A DNA stretch of 64,000 bases from Armatimonadota bacterium (GTDB lineage Bacteria; Armatimonadota; Chthonomonadetes; Chthonomonadales; Chthonomonadaceae), in contig JAGWMJ010000009.1 of NCBI GenBank assembly GCA_028871815.1, forward strand, positions 62,001-126,000. Reading direction: 5' to 3'. Below are positions 62,313 to 64,000 of this stretch, piece after piece. Within the stretch, counting starts at the first letter, position 1; each line of letters opens with the position of its first letter. The notes under the pieces are model-generated. The model was given only the letters and a program-made list of their open reading frames with translations, had not been told where the DNA came from and did not search any database. A program made the position numbers and the translations under genes.

Positions 62313-64000
62313 ATGACCGACGGCGACACCGAAGCATCAACGACCGCGCGCCGCCGGCTGCCGGCTCTCTCAGACAGGTCTGTCGCCAACCTGTTCCTGC
62401 TGCCGACTATCCTTCTGCTGGTCGCAATGAATGTGTTTCCCCTTGTCTGGTCCCTGTACCTGGCATTTTGCCGTTACAGCACTATTTCCAACAATGGGCC
62501 GGTGTGGGTGGGCGGCGCAAACTTCTCCGCGCTCCTGACCGATCCGTCCGCGCATCAGAAGTTCACGGTAACCGCGACGTTCACGCTCTGCGCCGTCGGA
62601 ATCGAGATGGCAGCGGGCTTCTGCCTGGCGCTGCTTCTACACCGGGCATTCCGCGCCAAGGCGCTGATTACCACACTGCTGCTCTTGCCGATGATGCTTT
62701 CGCCCGTGGTGGTGGGCCTGTTCTGGCGCCTGATGTTCGACTCCACGACGGGTCTCGTCAACTTTCTCCTCCAGGCTGCCCACCTTCAGAACCCGCTTCA
62801 CCCGGTCAGCTGGCTTGGGCGGCCAGGCTACGCGATGGCGGCGCTGGTAATTACGGATGCGTGGATGTGGACCCCATTCGTAATGCTGATCTCATTGGCG
62901 GGCCTCAGCGCAGTGCCACCACACCTGTATGAGGCCGCCGAGGTCGACCGCGCATCCGTCTGGTTCAAGTTCCGGCACATCACGCTGCCTATGACGGCGC
63001 CGCTACTGATGGTTGCGCTCCTGTTCCGGACGATGGACTGCTTTAAGCTTTTCGACACCGTATTTGTCCTGACGTCCGGCGGACCCGGTTCCACCACGGA
63101 AACCGTCTCTTACAGCCTGTACAAACAGGCCTTCCAGTTTCACAACACCGGCGCCGCATGCGCGCTGGCGTATGTCATCCTGCTTGTAATCATCGGCCTT
63201 TCCAACATCTACATGAAGTGGCTGGCCCACATCCGCGGCGAAGGTACGGCAGATGACAGTTCACTGTGGTCCTCCACCGTTCAGCGCATCGCGCGTGGTA
63301 CCAGGCTGCGCAAGCTTGCCGAACGCCCCGACGCATTTGCAATCGGACTGGCCGCAGCGCTGATGCTTGTTCTGGGTGGTGGCCGGTGGCTTGTGCAGAA
63401 CGCTGCGGTCGCTGGTTGGTGCACCGGCGCCGTAGCATCGGTTGTCGCGCTGGTGTGGGTCGGTCAGTTGCTGCTGGCGCGCGCGCCAGCTTTGGTCCGC
63501 TCCGTGGTCCTCAACACACTGCTTCTTGGCGCCCTGGCGGCTTTTCTACTGCCGATCTACTGGATCACGGTCACCAGTTTGAAACCGCCGGTGCTGATCG
63601 ACAGCCTGACGCCACGCTTCATCTTCCATCCGACACTGGTCAACTACGGTTCACTGCTGTTTCACCACCTCAACGACGACCCGTCGGCAAGAATCACAGG
63701 ACTTTCGGCATTCCCAGTAAAGCTGTTCAACAGCCTGCTGATCGGTTTGGCTGCGACGGCGCTGGCCCTGCTTCTGGGCACTACCGCAGCCTATTCTCTG
63801 GCACGATTTCGGATCAAGGGAAAGTCAGACGCGCTGTTCTTCATCCTGAGCACGCGTATGCTGCCGCCCATCGTGGTCGTGATACCCATTTTTTTGATGT
63901 ACCGATTTCTCGGACTGCTGGATACGCGCCTGGGGCTCGTTATTCTGTACACGATGACCAACGTATCGTTTGCGGCATACCTGATGAAGGGCTTTTTCGA
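62313..64000 (+). CDS. Fused MalF-MalG-type sugar permease (3' end outside window)
   Basis: One open frame of at least 562 codons without a stop to the end of the window. The first half (about 1-320) is a MalF/UgpA-like permease: NLFLLPTILLLVAMNVFPLVW, PMMLSPVVVGLFWRLMFD, and the EAA motif EAAEVDRASVWFKFRHITLP (207-226). After a bridge with two extra hydrophobic segments (about 335-395), a MalG-like half begins: TLLLGALAAFLLPIYWITVTSLKPPVL, FIFHPTLVNYGSLLF, then LLGTTAAYSLARFRIKGKSD and LSTRMLPPIVVVIPIFLMYR. The second EAA motif would lie just beyond the window. The ATG lacks a good ribosome site. Normally these are two genes. Confidence 0.88.
   Translation, partial: MTDGDTEASTTARRRLPALSDRSVANLFLLPTILLLVAMNVFPLVWSLYLAFCRYSTISNNGPVWVGGANFSALLTDPSAHQKFTVTATFTLCAVGIEMAAGFCLALLLHRAFRAKALITTLLLLPMMLSPVVVGLFWRLMFDSTTGLVNFLLQAAHLQNPLHPVSWLGRPGYAMAALVITDAWMWTPFVMLISLAGLSAVPPHLYEAAEVDRASVWFKFRHITLPMTAPLLMVALLFRTMDCFKLFDTVFVLTSGGPGSTTETVSYSLYKQAFQFHNTGAACALAYVILLVIIGLSNIYMKWLAHIRGEGTADDSSLWSSTVQRIARGTRLRKLAERPDAFAIGLAAALMLVLGGGRWLVQNAAVAGWCTGAVASVVALVWVGQLLLARAPALVRSVVLNTLLLGALAAFLLPIYWITVTSLKPPVLIDSLTPRFIFHPTLVNYGSLLFHHLNDDPSARITGLSAFPVKLFNSLLIGLAATALALLLGTTAAYSLARFRIKGKSDALFFILSTRMLPPIVVVIPIFLMYRFLGLLDTRLGLVILYTMTNVSFAAYLMKGFF

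Noticed and set aside
62249-62932. A 227-codon frame overlapping the permease
   Set aside because: It is in a different frame from the clear membrane protein beginning at 62313 and has no family sequence.
1-64000. Mobile elements, CRISPR arrays, integrases and phage genes
   Set aside because: No transposase, integrase, direct-repeat array or phage structural gene was recognised; the only clear tandem repeats are inside the S53 peptidase and the FecR/DUF6600 genes.

Overview
The window is a dense, GC-rich (about 60% by eye) bacterial chromosome segment with about 52 protein-coding genes, three tRNA genes and very short intergenic spaces. No phage, transposase, integrase or CRISPR array was seen. 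The gene mix fits a didermic, saprophytic, possibly Armatimonadota-like bacterium. The indicators are futalosine-type menaquinone genes, an archaeal-type ProRS, DUF6807/PmoA-like and PQQ-propeller exported proteins, a FecR/DUF6600 protein, an S53 peptidase with FG-GAP-like repeats, and carbohydrate ABC transport. The phylum is an inference; the rest is read from the sequence. Starts are often GTG or TTG, and many genes overlap by 4 to 14 bases, so translational coupling is common.

Layout. 1-7.4 kb: 3' part of aspS; a convergent operon GNAT-leuB-glnB(PII); a small anchored FxLYD-like protein; a proteostasis run TPR-hsp20-lon, possibly read from an upstream hydroxypyruvate-isomerase-like gene. 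9.1-18 kb: an exported PQQ propeller behind a consensus sigma70 promoter, dprA, a minus-strand trio (NodB-like, SDR, YgfZ), then DUF6807 plus a metallophosphoesterase-propeller protein, divergent from a [2Fe-2S] ferredoxin with overlapping start codons. 18.3-19.9 kb: RNase HI, a zinc-ribbon coiled-coil protein and a ribbon-helix-helix protein.

20.2-31.7 kb: a compact exopolysaccharide cluster on the plus strand: a seven-SLBB Wza-like export protein, Wzz, Wzx, Wzy, methyltransferase, GT4 glycosyltransferase, sugar-nucleotide epimerase and WecA/MraY-type priming transferase. It ends at a hairpin and two divergent tRNA-Pro genes with back-to-back promoters. 32-45.2 kb: phosphodiester glycosidase, moaA, queA, DedA, the S53 peptidase, the FecR/DUF6600 protein, tRNA-Lys, purA and anmK.

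45.3-54 kb: fmdB-like gene, SDH/ClpP-fold protease, Ig/copper-amine-oxidase-like exported protein, a small anchored protein behind a promoter with a palindrome in its spacer, and an operon ABC permease-ATPase-clpS-glnD. GlnD is the predicted uridylyltransferase for the PII protein near the start of the window, which keeps Tyr51. 54.2-60.7 kb: a menaquinone operon ubiD-proS-ubiX-ubiA-mqnA followed by a DAHP synthase, which supplies the chorismate that MqnA uses. 60.8-64 kb: a sugar-binding lipoprotein and one continuous reading frame joining MalF-like and MalG-like permease halves, cut by the window end. This fused permease is the most unusual gene architecture seen.
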